A stretch of DNA of 64,000 bases from Porifericola rhodea. Its GTDB lineage: Bacteria > Bacteroidota > Bacteroidia > Cytophagales > Cyclobacteriaceae. Positions 25,452 through 37,349 of this stretch are shown here, piece after piece. Location: positions 2,434,501 through 2,498,500 of the forward strand of contig NZ_CP119421.1 in the NCBI RefSeq assembly GCF_030506305.1, in the 5' to 3' direction. The first letter of the stretch is position 1; each line of letters begins with the position of its first letter. The translations under genes were made by a program, and so were the position numbers. The notes below the pieces were generated by a model. That model made no database searches and was not told where the DNA came from. It saw only the letters and a program-made list of their open reading frames with translations.

Positions 25452-26552
25452 TTACTTGTAGTAAAATATTGGGTTTGTATTGGTCTTAGCCAAATGAACT
25501 GCGAAATTAACAAATTTCCGGGACAATAATTCCATTATCAGCTCTTTTGTGTAAACTTCACTTTCATAATGCCCTATATCTGCGATCATTAGCTTTTCTT
25601 CGGCATCAAAAAACTCATGATATTTGTAGTCCGCGGTTACAAAAGCATCGGCTTGCTGGCGGATTGCATAAGGCAGAAGAAAACTTCCGGCACCTCCACA
25701 CACCGCTACTTTTTTGATGTCGCGTGCTGGTGCCTGGGTGTAGCGGATACAGTTCAGCGCCATACTTTCTTTTAAATGCGCCAGAAATGTTTTGCCTGAC
25801 ATAGGTTGGGCTAAGGTACCAATCATACCGGAGCCTACATCCTGGTTATTGTTCTCCAGCCTATGCAGATAATAAGCTACCTCTTCGTAAGGGTGAGCTT
25901 TACGCATAGCAGCAAGCACCTGCCCAGCTATGGGCGCAGGAAAAATCACCTCTATCCGTTTTTCATCTACCTTCTCTAGCTTGCCTGGTTCGCCTATGCT
26001 GGGGTTTGCCTCTTCATTAGGCTGAAAAGTACCAGTGCCCTCCATCTGAAAACTACAATTGGTGTAATTACCAATGTTGCCTGCTCCGGCATTGCTCAGT
26101 GCCTGTAGTAACTCTTCGCTTTGGGCATGAGGTACATAAACAGTGAGTTTGTTAAGGATTTGAGTTTTGGGCAATAAAATGTGCGGATTCTGTAAGCCAA
26201 TTTTATCACAGATCTTACGATTTACCCCTTGCTTTACATTGTCCAGATTGGTATGAATGGCATAGATAGCTACGTCATTTTTTATGGCTTTAATGACAGT
26301 ACGCTCAATATAATTGCGCCCGGTGAGGCTTTTTAACCCTCTGAAAACTATGGGGTGGTGAGATATAATCATATTGCATCCTTGCGCAATAGCTTCTTCT
26401 ACTACATCTTCCGTAGTATCCAGGCTTACAAGTATAGCTTTTACCTCTTCATTTTGGTTACCGCAGATGAGCCCTGAGTTATCATAGCTCTCCTGGTAGG
26501 CGCGGGGTGCTATACCTTCCAGATGGGCTATTACTTCTTTTATCTTGGTCAT
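25452..26552 (-). CDS. Nif3-like dinuclear metal centre protein (YbgI/YqfO family)
   Basis: This 366-residue protein belongs to the Nif3/YqfO family, which forms hexameric toroids with a dinuclear metal site per subunit. The metal-binding motif ISHHPIVF occurs near residue 65 and the C-terminal motif IGHYESE near residue 330. The length and the inserted central segment (about 130-230, with HPYEEVAYYL) match the longer members carrying a PII-like insert. Some homologues are annotated as type 2 GTP cyclohydrolase I, but activity is uncertain. It is co-transcribed with the coiled-coil gene directly downstream and diverges from lpxK with only 10 bp between annotated starts. Confidence 0.92.
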   Translation of the reverse strand: MTKIKEVIAHLEGIAPRAYQESYDNSGLICGNQNEEVKAILVSLDTTEDVVEEAIAQGCNMIISHHPIVFRGLKSLTGRNYIERTVIKAIKNDVAIYAIHTNLDNVKQGVNRKICDKIGLQNPHILLPKTQILNKLTVYVPHAQSEELLQALSNAGAGNIGNYTNCSFQMEGTGTFQPNEEANPSIGEPGKLEKVDEKRIEVIFPAPIAGQVLAAMRKAHPYEEVAYYLHRLENNNQDVGSGMIGTLAQPMSGKTFLAHLKESMALNCIRYTQAPARDIKKVAVCGGAGSFLLPYAIRQQADAFVTADYKYHEFFDAEEKLMIADIGHYESEVYTKELIMELLSRKFVNFAVHLAKTNTNPIFYYK

Positions 26553-26562
26553 AGCTTTATAA

Positions 26563-27723
26563 GTGTTTGATAGGAGCTTTGTTTTACGTTATTTCGCAAT
26601 AATTTTTGCAAAAGATATAGAGAATTTGTCGCAAAGAAACAACAGCGGAACGAGAAGCTTGCTAACTCCCTTACGATGGAGTCTGGCACCACTGGCCGGA
26701 TTGTACTGGGCAGCCACCTCTCTACGCAATCATTTGTATGATATCGGTTACTCGCGTTCCCTTTCTTTTGAACCTTTGATTATCAGTGTTGGCAATCTAA
26801 GTGTTGGAGGTACCGGCAAGTCACCTATGATTGAATGTCTGGTACGCATGCTACGTAAAGATTACCCACTGGCAGTGCTAAGCAGAGGCTACCGCCGTAA
26901 AACGCAGGGCATCCGCATTGCCAGTGAAGCCGACAATGCAGAAACGCTGGGGGACGAACCCTATCAGTTTTACAGAAAGTTTACTCGCGAAACAGAAGGA
27001 CACCGTGTAGTGGTAGCTGTAGGAGAGGAGAGAGCTTTGGCTATTCCAGAAATTTTACACCATCACCCTGAAGTCAAAATTATTCTATTGGACGATGCTT
27101 TTCAGCACCGTGCTGTTAAACCCGACCTGCAAATTTTGCTTACTACTTATCAGCGACCTTTTTATCAGGATCATGTATTACCTTTGGGCCTGTTGAGAGA
27201 AAGCCGTAAGGGAGCGCAGAGAGCAGATGTGGTAGTGGTAACCAAATGTCCAAAGCACTTAGAAGAGAATGAGCAAAAAAATATAGCTGAAAAGGTGCAG
27301 GCTTATAGTGGTAAAAATGTAGCAGTATTTTTTTCTTCCATAGATTATCAGCAGCCTGAGGCTGTTTTTGGTACGGATGGTTTGCAGGAGCCACTACTAC
27401 TTTTTTCAGGCCTTGCCAATGCAGACTCCTTTGATGAGTATGTACGCCAACAATTTAGTGTAAAAGAACATATAAGATGGGGAGATCATCATCGTTATAC
27501 CGATTCAGATAAAAAGAAGCTGCAAAAAGTAATGGAAGCCAAAGCGATAAAAAGCCTGCTTACAACAGAAAAAGATATGGTTAAGCTGGTTGGGGAAGAG
27601 GAAGCAAAGCTGTGGAAGGAGCTGCCACTTTTTTACCTGCCTATACGCTTAGCTTTTTTAAGCCAGCAGAATAGCTTTCAGCAATATATTAGTGAGTCCA
27701 TACGATCAATAGAAAAAGCATAA
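26563..27723 (+). CDS. lpxK: Tetraacyldisaccharide 4'-kinase
   Basis: LpxK phosphorylates the 4' position of the lipid A disaccharide precursor at the inner membrane. The P-loop SVGNLSVGGTGKSP lies at about residues 75-88, preceded by the membrane-associated N-terminal helix, and the family motifs LSRGYRR and DDAFQHR follow. The exact start is uncertain: GTG at 26563 is the furthest upstream, but TTG codons at 26626 and 26659 would give N-termini closer to the usual family length and would leave room for a promoter between this gene and the divergent Nif3-like gene. The putative porin gene follows 10 bp after the stop, so the two are likely one transcript. Confidence 0.92.
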   Translation: MFDRSFVLRYFAIIFAKDIENLSQRNNSGTRSLLTPLRWSLAPLAGLYWAATSLRNHLYDIGYSRSLSFEPLIISVGNLSVGGTGKSPMIECLVRMLRKDYPLAVLSRGYRRKTQGIRIASEADNAETLGDEPYQFYRKFTRETEGHRVVVAVGEERALAIPEILHHHPEVKIILLDDAFQHRAVKPDLQILLTTYQRPFYQDHVLPLGLLRESRKGAQRADVVVVTKCPKHLEENEQKNIAEKVQAYSGKNVAVFFSSIDYQQPEAVFGTDGLQEPLLLFSGLANADSFDEYVRQQFSVKEHIRWGDHHRYTDSDKKKLQKVMEAKAIKSLLTTEKDMVKLVGEEEAKLWKELPLFYLPIRLAFLSQQNSFQQYISESIRSIEKA

Positions 27724-27733
27724 TCATACTGTT

Positions 27734-29695
27734 TTGAATAAAAAGCTTGTCCACTTTATCCTTTTTCTTGGCATCAGCCTGATGCTTCATGATTTTGTAC
27801 ATGCCCAGCGAGTGGTAATTCCCGGAGAAACCGACGAGCGCAAGGAGAGCGAAGATTCTGTACAATATGGTCCTAACACTACTACCTATATCTACAAAGA
27901 CGCTTTTAAATATAATAGAATTGCGTACGATACGGTAGATACACTCATACAGTTTGCCCACCGCTACGATCGTGTGGAGAGCGCCGGTAGCAAGCGCCAG
28001 TATCTGGGTACTTTAGGTACTGCCAGTAGACCTATTTTTCCGATAGTGCCTACCATAAGTGGAGCTACTTCTGGCCTTACTGCTTATGACGATTACGTAA
28101 CCACGCCAGAAGAGGTGAAGTACTACAATACCCTTTCTCCTTTTTCTCAGCTCTACCTTACTTTCGGAGGGGACAACCGAAATGTGGTAGATGTGGATTT
28201 TGCCCGTAATATCACACCCAACTGGAGCCTGGGTGCCGCTATTCGTACTATTACGGCAGATAAGCAGACAGCACGTGCCTCCAGAGGCGATCGCCGTTCA
28301 GAGTCTTACTACCTGGAGTTCTATACATTTTACAAATCTCAGAATGAGCGTTATCGCCTGATGGCTCACTTTGGCAGGCTCAACCACAAAATTGACGAAA
28401 CGGGAGGAGTAGTAGGTAATCCTTTTGACGAAAACCTGCTAGAAGAATATTTTCGCTACAACAATTCTGAAATCTACCTTCGCGATTTTGTCAATCAGGA
28501 GTATCGCTTCAACTACCACATTTATCATGAATATGCTCTTAACGAGCAATTACAACTCTACCATGAGATGGACCGCAAACACCAGAATGTGTTTTGGTTG
28601 TATGAGCCCAGTAGCGGAATAGATCCTGACTATTATTTTACGACTATCCTCAGAGATTCTACTTTTACCGCTGACAGAATTTACTATGACGAGTGGGATA
28701 CTGAACTTGGGCTAAAAGGTAAGCTGGCAGCCCTTTTTTATAGTGTGCATTATCGGATGCGCCGCCCCAGTATTGATTATGTATTTGCTCCGGATACTGC
28801 TGACCTGGAACTGTACGGGGGCTTTGACCTGCGCTTAGACTTAGGCGAGAACACCTCTTTGCAAAGTGGAGCCGATTATCGTTCTACTCAAAACTACCGG
28901 GTAGAGGCGGCTTTTACCAACCCCATCCTTAAGGGAAGTTATATACGCTCTCGTAATCTGCCATCATATATGTCGTTGCGTTACCAGGGAAACCATAGCA
29001 GATGGGAGAATGATTTTGAGCCTATGGGTATGGATCAGATCAAAGGCTCTATAGAGTACCAGTTTCCATTTATCTACCTTAGGCCTTTTATTACCCTTAC
29101 TAATGTCAACAAGCCGATATATTATCAGCGTGCTACATCCGTAGAAGCAGATTCAAGTCGGCAGGCTGTACCGGTGCAGGCAGATGGAGCGGCACAGATA
29201 CTTTCGCCCGGACTTGAGTTTTCTTTTGATTTTTTAAAGAAGATGCACTTTAAAGGAGAGGCAATTTATACCCTCACTACCGGAAAAGCCAGCGAAGCAT
29301 TTGCCATCCCTTCTATCTACACCTACGGTAGCCTCTATTATCAGAGTAAACTTATAGATGACAAAGTAACCCTGCAGCTAGGGTTAGACTTTCAGCTTAC
29401 ACCATCCTACCTATCGTATGATTATGATGTAGCAACCCAGCAGTTTTTTACCCAACAGCAGATTTACGGAACAAACAACCAACTGTTAGACAACTTTGAA
29501 GCGCCCATGCCCACTGAAATTGGTTATGTAGTGGTAGATGCCTTCTTGAATTTGAAAGTACGCACGGCTATCGTTTATGTTAAGATGCCTTACGTAAATC
29601 AGGGTATGGTAGAGAATGGCTATTTTACTACGCCCTATTATGTGGGGCAGCCTCGTGTATTAGATTTAGGGATCAAATGGATGTTCTTTGATTAG
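27734..29695 (+). CDS. Putative outer membrane porin (Porin_10 type)
   Basis: This 653-residue protein starts with a TTG at 27734 that gives a clear signal peptide ending at HAQ (residue about 25). The rest is rich in aromatic amphipathic strands and matches the Bacteroidota putative porin family by its conserved stretches (for example YNTLSPFSQLYLTFGG near residue 130 and DVDFARNITPNWSLG near 153) and its C-terminal GIKWMFFD, which ends near an aromatic residue as barrels do. It presumably forms a beta barrel in the outer membrane; the solute is unknown. It follows lpxK closely, an association that places it with envelope biogenesis. Confidence 0.85.
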   Translation: MNKKLVHFILFLGISLMLHDFVHAQRVVIPGETDERKESEDSVQYGPNTTTYIYKDAFKYNRIAYDTVDTLIQFAHRYDRVESAGSKRQYLGTLGTASRPIFPIVPTISGATSGLTAYDDYVTTPEEVKYYNTLSPFSQLYLTFGGDNRNVVDVDFARNITPNWSLGAAIRTITADKQTARASRGDRRSESYYLEFYTFYKSQNERYRLMAHFGRLNHKIDETGGVVGNPFDENLLEEYFRYNNSEIYLRDFVNQEYRFNYHIYHEYALNEQLQLYHEMDRKHQNVFWLYEPSSGIDPDYYFTTILRDSTFTADRIYYDEWDTELGLKGKLAALFYSVHYRMRRPSIDYVFAPDTADLELYGGFDLRLDLGENTSLQSGADYRSTQNYRVEAAFTNPILKGSYIRSRNLPSYMSLRYQGNHSRWENDFEPMGMDQIKGSIEYQFPFIYLRPFITLTNVNKPIYYQRATSVEADSSRQAVPVQADGAAQILSPGLEFSFDFLKKMHFKGEAIYTLTTGKASEAFAIPSIYTYGSLYYQSKLIDDKVTLQLGLDFQLTPSYLSYDYDVATQQFFTQQQIYGTNNQLLDNFEAPMPTEIGYVVVDAFLNLKVRTAIVYVKMPYVNQGMVENGYFTTPYYVGQPRVLDLGIKWMFFD

Positions 29696-29772
29696 CGCAC
29701 TTTTGCCTTATTACGCTTGTTAAAGCCATACATAAGATAGTATCTTTCGGCCCTTATTAGACATTTGATAGC

Positions 29773-30375
29773 ATGATAGAGCCCAAGCAAACCATCCTGA
29801 AATTGCAACTGCCCACCGATCCGCGTTGGGTAAGCCTGGTAGACGAAAATCTGGAAGAAGTATTGGTAGACCATGCCTACTGCGAACAAAAGGCGGCTTC
29901 TTCTTGCATCTCCCTAATTATTCAGTTTCCTGATCGTGATAAGTTAGTAGAAATATTAACACCTATAGTAGCGGAAGAGTGGGAACACTTTAGCCGTGTA
30001 ATAGATCAGCTGCGGAAAAGAGGCTATAAGCTGGGTAAAAAACGAACAGATGCCTATGTAGTAGAGCTTTCCAAGCATGAGCGTAAAGGCGACAAAATAG
30101 AGCGCCAGCTTATGGATAAGCTACTGATCAATGCGCTGATAGAAGCCCGTAGCTGTGAGCGCTTTAAAATTTTATGGAAAAACCTGAGGGACGAAGAGCT
30201 TAAGCAGTTCTATTATGAGCTAATGGCTTCAGAGGCAGGGCATTATGTGACATTCATCAAACTGGCGAAAGAGTATATGCCAGAAGAAGTAGTAAAGGAG
30301 CGCTGGGCAGAGCTTCTGGAAATAGAAGCTGATATTATCAGCCGGATGGAAGTTCGTTCGGACAGAATGCACTAA
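29773..30375 (+). CDS. miaE: tRNA-(ms2io6A37) hydroxylase
   Basis: This 200-residue protein resembles MiaE, a ferritin-like diiron monooxygenase that hydroxylates the isopentenyl group of modified A37 in tRNA. The diiron ligands are visible as pairs on four helices: HAYCEQKA (Glu38), EEWEHF (Glu68-69 and His72), EARSCERF (Glu124 and Glu129) and SEAGHY (Glu154 and His157). The length equals that of the family. The gene starts at an ATG 77 bp after the porin gene and shows no functional link to it. Confidence 0.92.
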   Translation: MIEPKQTILKLQLPTDPRWVSLVDENLEEVLVDHAYCEQKAASSCISLIIQFPDRDKLVEILTPIVAEEWEHFSRVIDQLRKRGYKLGKKRTDAYVVELSKHERKGDKIERQLMDKLLINALIEARSCERFKILWKNLRDEELKQFYYELMASEAGHYVTFIKLAKEYMPEEVVKERWAELLEIEADIISRMEVRSDRMH

Positions 30376-30516
30376 AGGTACAAGTAATTCAGGCTTACAG
30401 GAAAATACGGATTAATACTAAGGTGTATTATATCCCCAGCTTTTTTCTTCCTGATTTTCAATTTTTTAGCCAATTTAAGCGTTTCTTTTCTAGGTCGTTT
30501 TATTTGAATATAGCAG

Positions 30517-32379
30517 GTGAGCAAAACAGTCTACTTAAGTTTACTGGCAGTAGTGCTTTTACTACAGCAAGCCATAGCACAGCGCGAAATTTCGCTGTAC
30601 TATGACAGTGAAAAGACTGTGCTCAAAGAACGCTTTACTGTAGATAGCGAGCAGCCCAGTGTTTTGGACGGACCCTATACCGCTTACTTTACACATGGTG
30701 CCATCCGTATAAAAGGTAATTATGAGCAGAATGTAGCGAGTGGTTTTTGGGAGTATTTCTACGAAAATGGTCATCCTAAAATGCGCGGTACGCTCAAAAA
30801 CAATGTAAACCATGGTATTTGGGAATACTTTTACGAAAATGGCCACCCTCATATGAAGGGAGCCATCTACGACAGTACACGTCAGGGGCTCTGGCAGTTT
30901 TTTTATGAAAATGGTCACTTAAAAAGTGAAGGTACTTTTGTAGATGGGCAAAAATCTGGTAAGTGGAAAAATTATTATGAAGAAGGGGCACTACGCTCAG
31001 AAGAAATCTACCAGCCGGGTAAAGACAGTGTACAATATATCGAGTACTATGCCAGTGGTGCTTTAAAGCTGGAAGGCACTAAGGTAAGAGAAGTTAACAC
31101 CGGCACCTGGGTATCTTATTACGAAAACGGAAATATTCGCTCCGAAGGCAGATATAAAAATGGTATGCGTAATGGTCCCTGGAAGTTTTATCATGAAAAC
31201 GCTAAACTATCCTCAGTAGGAGATTTTTTAGATGGCTCCACGGTTGGTAAATGGACTTATTACTACGAAAGTGGAAAAATAAGCGCAGAAGGCGCCGAAA
31301 AAGGTGGTGTAAAAGAAGGCTACTGGAAGCTTTACCATAGCGATGGAGACTTTAAAGGCGAAGCCATATTTAATGAGGGAGAGGGTACCTACCGCGAGTT
31401 CTACGAAAGTGGCGAGCCTAAAGTAAAAGGTTTCATTAAAAATGGTCTGAACCAGGGAAAGTGGCAGTATTTTTATGAAGATGGTACTTTGGAAGGCGAG
31501 TGTGTTTTTGTAAACAGTAAAGGAACCTACATTGGCTACTACCGTAATGGCAGCCTAAAAATGAAGGGCACCATAGAAGGCGGTGAGCGTACCGGGGTAT
31601 GGGAGCTGTACAAACCCGGAGGCGAGTTAGCCGGTTACTACGAAAGTATTTACGAAGACAACAAACCCGTATTCCGGGCATTACGAAGAGCCGAAAAAGA
31701 AGAAGAAAAAAGTGCCAGAGGCACTGCGCTTAATCCCGACTACCTGTATCGTAAGAAAGGCTTACGCTATTTTAGTTCGCGCATAAATGAGCTAAGAGTA
31801 ATGATTGTAGGCATTAATCCACTTAGCCTGGTACAGCACAAACTTCCTGTTAGTGTAGAGTACTATATGCAAGAGCGTATGGGTTATGAGCTAGAAATTG
31901 GTGTGGAGCGAAACCCTTTTTTCTATTCTGACAAAAAACTGGAAGCCGGAACACTCTACCAAAGAGGAGGCTTTGTGGGGCTTAAGCAGAAATTTTATCA
32001 TCCCGACACACATTCGGGTTTATGGTATTTTGGCCATCGGGTAGGTTTTGATTATCTGTCTCACCTGTCCAATGTAGAAAACGGAAGCACTACTGATCTT
32101 AGCGAAGAGCTTATTGCCAAAGAACAAAAGTTGTCTTATACCCTGCTACTAGGTACCCGCCTGATGAAAGACGCAGAAGCGATTAATACGCGCCTTACTA
32201 AAGAAAAACGCTCTCATAGCCTGACCTTTGATCTTTCTATGGGGCTGGGTATCGGCTATCGTTTTTTTCAGAAAGATTACCATAATAACGCTAAGTTTGA
32301 CGAGTTAATGGAAGATATCAGCCAGACCAAAGTTATATTTCCCATCTATCTGGGAGCAACCATAGGTTATGTATTCTAA
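30517..32379 (+). CDS. MORN/YwqK-repeat protein with C-terminal putative outer membrane barrel
   Basis: The 620-residue protein starts at GTG 30517 with a signal peptide ending in AIAQ (residue 22). Residues about 57-375 hold about fourteen MORN_2/YwqK-type repeats with the core W-x-x-Y-Y-E-N-G-x-x-x-x-E-G at a spacing of about 23. Residues about 410-620 are different: alternating aromatic and polar strands, glycine-rich turns and an end in IGYVF suggest an outer membrane beta barrel. The combination suggests a repeat domain displayed from or attached to the outer membrane. Function unknown. No antitoxin role is implied by the repeat name. Confidence 0.8.
   Translation: MSKTVYLSLLAVVLLLQQAIAQREISLYYDSEKTVLKERFTVDSEQPSVLDGPYTAYFTHGAIRIKGNYEQNVASGFWEYFYENGHPKMRGTLKNNVNHGIWEYFYENGHPHMKGAIYDSTRQGLWQFFYENGHLKSEGTFVDGQKSGKWKNYYEEGALRSEEIYQPGKDSVQYIEYYASGALKLEGTKVREVNTGTWVSYYENGNIRSEGRYKNGMRNGPWKFYHENAKLSSVGDFLDGSTVGKWTYYYESGKISAEGAEKGGVKEGYWKLYHSDGDFKGEAIFNEGEGTYREFYESGEPKVKGFIKNGLNQGKWQYFYEDGTLEGECVFVNSKGTYIGYYRNGSLKMKGTIEGGERTGVWELYKPGGELAGYYESIYEDNKPVFRALRRAEKEEEKSARGTALNPDYLYRKKGLRYFSSRINELRVMIVGINPLSLVQHKLPVSVEYYMQERMGYELEIGVERNPFFYSDKKLEAGTLYQRGGFVGLKQKFYHPDTHSGLWYFGHRVGFDYLSHLSNVENGSTTDLSEELIAKEQKLSYTLLLGTRLMKDAEAINTRLTKEKRSHSLTFDLSMGLGIGYRFFQKDYHNNAKFDELMEDISQTKVIFPIYLGATIGYVF
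30685..31640 (+). repeat. About 14 in-frame repeats of about 69 bp (MORN/YwqK units)
   Basis: The repeats encode YFYENG-like units. Three consecutive units (about 30750-30920) are nearly identical in sequence, which suggests recent duplication; the remainder are diverged. Confidence 0.85.
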
Positions 32380-32445
32380 CTTTTTACCTTCCAATGCACT
32401 TAAGGTGTAGTAAACTTGTTGTTATACACAGTAAGAATATTTTTT

Positions 32446-32820
32446 ATGGCAAACAGTAAAAAAACAGTAGTAATAGGCGCAAGTCCTAATCCCTCACGCT
32501 ATGCCTACCAGGCAGCACATATGCTTAGCCGCCACGGGCACGACTTTATTCCACTCAGTATAAAAAAAGGAAATGTGGCGGGTGAAGAAATCATGGATTT
32601 AAGAGAAAAACCAGTAATTACGGATATAGATACGCTAACTTTATACATCGGCCCTCAGCATCAGGCAGAGTGGATAGATTATTTGTTGAGCCTGTCTCCC
32701 AGACGTATCATCTTTAACCCTGGTACAGAGAATAAATATTTTATACAAAAGGCTGAAGGCCAAGGTGTTGAAGTGGTGTCGGGCTGCACGCTGGTAATGT
32801 TGCAGACAGGCACATATTAA
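32446..32820 (+). CDS. CoA-binding domain protein (YccU-like)
   Basis: This 124-residue Rossmann protein matches the small CoA_binding family: an N-terminal nucleotide-binding loop VVIGASPNPSRYAYQ (8-22), then the conserved RIIFNPGTEN (about 86-95) and the C-terminal GCTLVML. I chose the ATG at 32446 because the MANSKKTVVIG start fits the fold; an upstream TTG adds ten hydrophobic residues without support. Members bind CoA or an acyl-CoA, but the physiological role is not clear. Confidence 0.88.
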   Translation: MANSKKTVVIGASPNPSRYAYQAAHMLSRHGHDFIPLSIKKGNVAGEEIMDLREKPVITDIDTLTLYIGPQHQAEWIDYLLSLSPRRIIFNPGTENKYFIQKAEGQGVEVVSGCTLVMLQTGTY

Positions 32821-32935
32821 GCCCAGAGAGAAGGCCAGGCCTACCAATAGTACTTTTCTTAAATACTCAGGTAAAATTTATCTTAATAGCCTTTCCTAAA
32901 GCACAAAAAAGCATGCAAAAGCCACTAAAAAATTG

Positions 32936-34951
<2,016 letters not shown>

Positions 34952-34985
34952 TTCTACAGCGCTTTTTAAGCGTATACATTTAGAG

Positions 34986-35091
34986 AAACCGTCCTGAAAT
35001 AAACTAGCTGATGCAGCCGTAAGAGGTAATACCATTACCTGCTTGCTTAGGGCTTAAACATCAATTCAATTTATTTTGAGACGGTTTTTTT
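34986..35091 (+). terminator. Large nested stem-loop with T-tract (gyrB terminator or small RNA)
   Basis: Three nested or adjacent pairings are visible: an outer stem (34986-35003 with 35070-35087, about 18 positions with two or three mismatches), a middle stem AGCCGTAAG with CTTAGGGCT (35015-35023 with 35046-35054, one mismatch), and a perfect inner hairpin AGGTAAT / ATTACCT (35024-35030 with 35034-35040). Seven T follow the outer stem (35085-35091). It could be a large intrinsic terminator for gyrB or the 3' end of a small structured RNA. Confidence 0.6.
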
Positions 35092-35233
35092 ATGCGCTTT
35101 GATCTGTATATTGGATTCCTCATCTTAGTAATGACTTGTAGTAATAATGCCCGAACATTTTCCATAATTTGTCATTACAATTAGAGGTAAGTTGAAATTT
35201 CTTATACAAAGTATTATAACCTTTATAAACTGG

Positions 35234-37348
35234 ATGTTAGTCAAAGATAGAGTACAATCTTCCATCGCTTCAAGTAACTATATTAGCCGGGATCTCAGTT
35301 GGATGAAGTTCAACTATAGAGTGCTTGATCAGGCAAAAAAAACTAGCCGCTCCCTCTTCGAAAAGCTCAAATTTATGGCCATTACCTCATCTAATCTGGA
35401 TGAGTTTTTTATGATCAGGCTGGGTAGTTTATACAATTACTTAGATTATGGTAAAGAAAGAGTAGATTACTCTGGACTACGTGAGAAGCCCTTCCGAAAA
35501 AAACTACTGAAGGAGGTACATGACTTTTTTAAAGACCAAAACGACTATTACGTCAATACTTTAGTACCTGAATTTAGTAAGCAGCATTTTCGTATTGTTA
35601 AAAATATTAAAGAATTAGAGGCTAATGAGCAGAAAAAGATTTCCGACTACTTCAATCGGACAATCTACCCTATGCTTACGCCTATGGTGTACGATAGCTA
35701 TCATGCTTTTCCTACACTAATGAATAAGATTCTGATTTTTGGCGTAGTTACTCGTAACCCACAGGAGAAGAAGGATCAGAAAAAGTTATCGTTTGTCCAG
35801 ATTCCACAAAATCTGCCTCGTTTCTACGAAATAGACAGAGGTGATGAGCTGCTGTTTATTCCTATAGAAGAAGCCATTCGCGAGCATATTGACTTACTGT
35901 TCAGAAACATAGATATGGTTTCGGTAAGTCTGTTTCGTATTACCAGAAATGGTGACTTTACGCTGGATGAGAGTGATGATATTGAAGCTAACTTTATTGA
36001 AGAGGTAAGGCGAAAGCTCAAAACCAGAAAGACAGGAAGAGTGGTAAGGGTAGAGGTAGAAGAAGGCTACAGCCATTGGATGATGCGTCTGCTGGTCAAT
36101 CGCTGGAATATTGATAAAGACAATATTTTTGAGGTTTCTAAAAAAGGCCTGATTGACTATACAGCGCTTTTTGAAGTGGTAGGCAATAGTGAGTTCAAAA
36201 ACAAGCAGCCTAAACAACATTTGCCGGTTCCTCCTCTTACTTATCCGGAAACTGGCTCGGAAGATATTTTTGAAGTGCTCAAAGACCGCGATATACTACT
36301 GCATCATCCTTATAATGATATTGAGCCTTTGATGGAGTTGATTGAGCAGTCTGCTGAAGATCCTAATGTGTTAGCCATAAAGCTTACAATTTATCGTCTG
36401 GCAAAAGACTCGCGCATTACGGCAGCTCTTTTAAAAGCTGCGGAAAATGGTAAGCATGTATCTGTGCTATTTGAAGTAAAAGCCCGTTTTGATGAGGAGA
36501 ACAACATGCGCGAAGCACAAAAGCTGCATAAAGCTGGCTGTTTTGTTATCTACGGTATCAGTAATTTTAAGACACATACCAAACTGCTGCTGATTGTAAG
36601 AAGAGATGGTAGTAGCGTAACACGCTATGTGCACATGTCTAGCGGAAATTATAATGAGAAGACGGCCAAACTATATACTGACCTGGGGCTGCTCAGTACA
36701 AATGAGGTGTATGCACACGATGTCTCAGAGTTTTTCAATGTAATTACCGGACACTCACTGCCTTCCAGCTATCAGTATCTGCTTACTGCACCTAAAGATA
36801 TGCGGCAGCAGCTGATACAACTAATTAGGGGTGAAGCAGAAAATGCTAAAAATGGGCTCCCCAGTGGGATTGTTATCAAAATAAACTCGTTGGAAGACCG
36901 CGAAACTATAGACGAGTTGTACAAAGCATCACAGGCAGGTGTACCCATTAAACTTGTAGTAAGAGGCATCTGCTGTCTGCGTCCGGGCCGTCCGGGTTTA
37001 AGCGAAAACATAAGTGTACGCTCTATAGTAGGTGATTACCTGGAGCACTCTCGTATCTACTACTTCCATAATAATAATGACCCTAAGGTATATGGCGGTA
37101 GTGCTGATGTAATGGTACGCAGCTTTGACCGGCGTCTGGAGTCGCTCTTCCTCTTTGTAGACCCTACGGTAAAAAAGCAGGCTATCAATATTTTGGCCTA
37201 TAATATGCGTGACAATGTAAATACTTACCTAATGCAGGAAAGTGGAGAGTACAAGCTAATAGAACGTGGCAAAGAGCCAGTCTTTAATATCCATCGTGAG
37301 TTCTTTAAAGTAAGCCGCGAAGAGCTTGACAGGGTAAAACTATTTTAA
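35234..37348 (+). CDS. ppk1: Polyphosphate kinase 1
   Basis: PPK1 polymerises the gamma phosphate of ATP into polyphosphate. The 704-residue protein has the N-terminal domain (SRDLSWMKFNYRVL at the start), the middle domain and the two phospholipase D-like C-terminal domains. The catalytic histidines correspond to His448 (KTHTKLLL) and His467 (YVHMSSGNYNE), the same spacing of 19 as His435 and His454 of the E. coli enzyme. I chose the ATG at 35234 (MLVKDRV) over an upstream TTG at 35192, because the extra hydrophobic residues are not part of the family. It ends one base before the convergent sensor kinase gene. The Ppx/GppA gene at 43765-44676 would degrade the product. Confidence 0.95.
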   Translation: MLVKDRVQSSIASSNYISRDLSWMKFNYRVLDQAKKTSRSLFEKLKFMAITSSNLDEFFMIRLGSLYNYLDYGKERVDYSGLREKPFRKKLLKEVHDFFKDQNDYYVNTLVPEFSKQHFRIVKNIKELEANEQKKISDYFNRTIYPMLTPMVYDSYHAFPTLMNKILIFGVVTRNPQEKKDQKKLSFVQIPQNLPRFYEIDRGDELLFIPIEEAIREHIDLLFRNIDMVSVSLFRITRNGDFTLDESDDIEANFIEEVRRKLKTRKTGRVVRVEVEEGYSHWMMRLLVNRWNIDKDNIFEVSKKGLIDYTALFEVVGNSEFKNKQPKQHLPVPPLTYPETGSEDIFEVLKDRDILLHHPYNDIEPLMELIEQSAEDPNVLAIKLTIYRLAKDSRITAALLKAAENGKHVSVLFEVKARFDEENNMREAQKLHKAGCFVIYGISNFKTHTKLLLIVRRDGSSVTRYVHMSSGNYNEKTAKLYTDLGLLSTNEVYAHDVSEFFNVITGHSLPSSYQYLLTAPKDMRQQLIQLIRGEAENAKNGLPSGIVIKINSLEDRETIDELYKASQAGVPIKLVVRGICCLRPGRPGLSENISVRSIVGDYLEHSRIYYFHNNNDPKVYGGSADVMVRSFDRRLESLFLFVDPTVKKQAINILAYNMRDNVNTYLMQESGEYKLIERGKEPVFNIHREFFKVSREELDRVKLF

Positions 37349-37349
37349 A

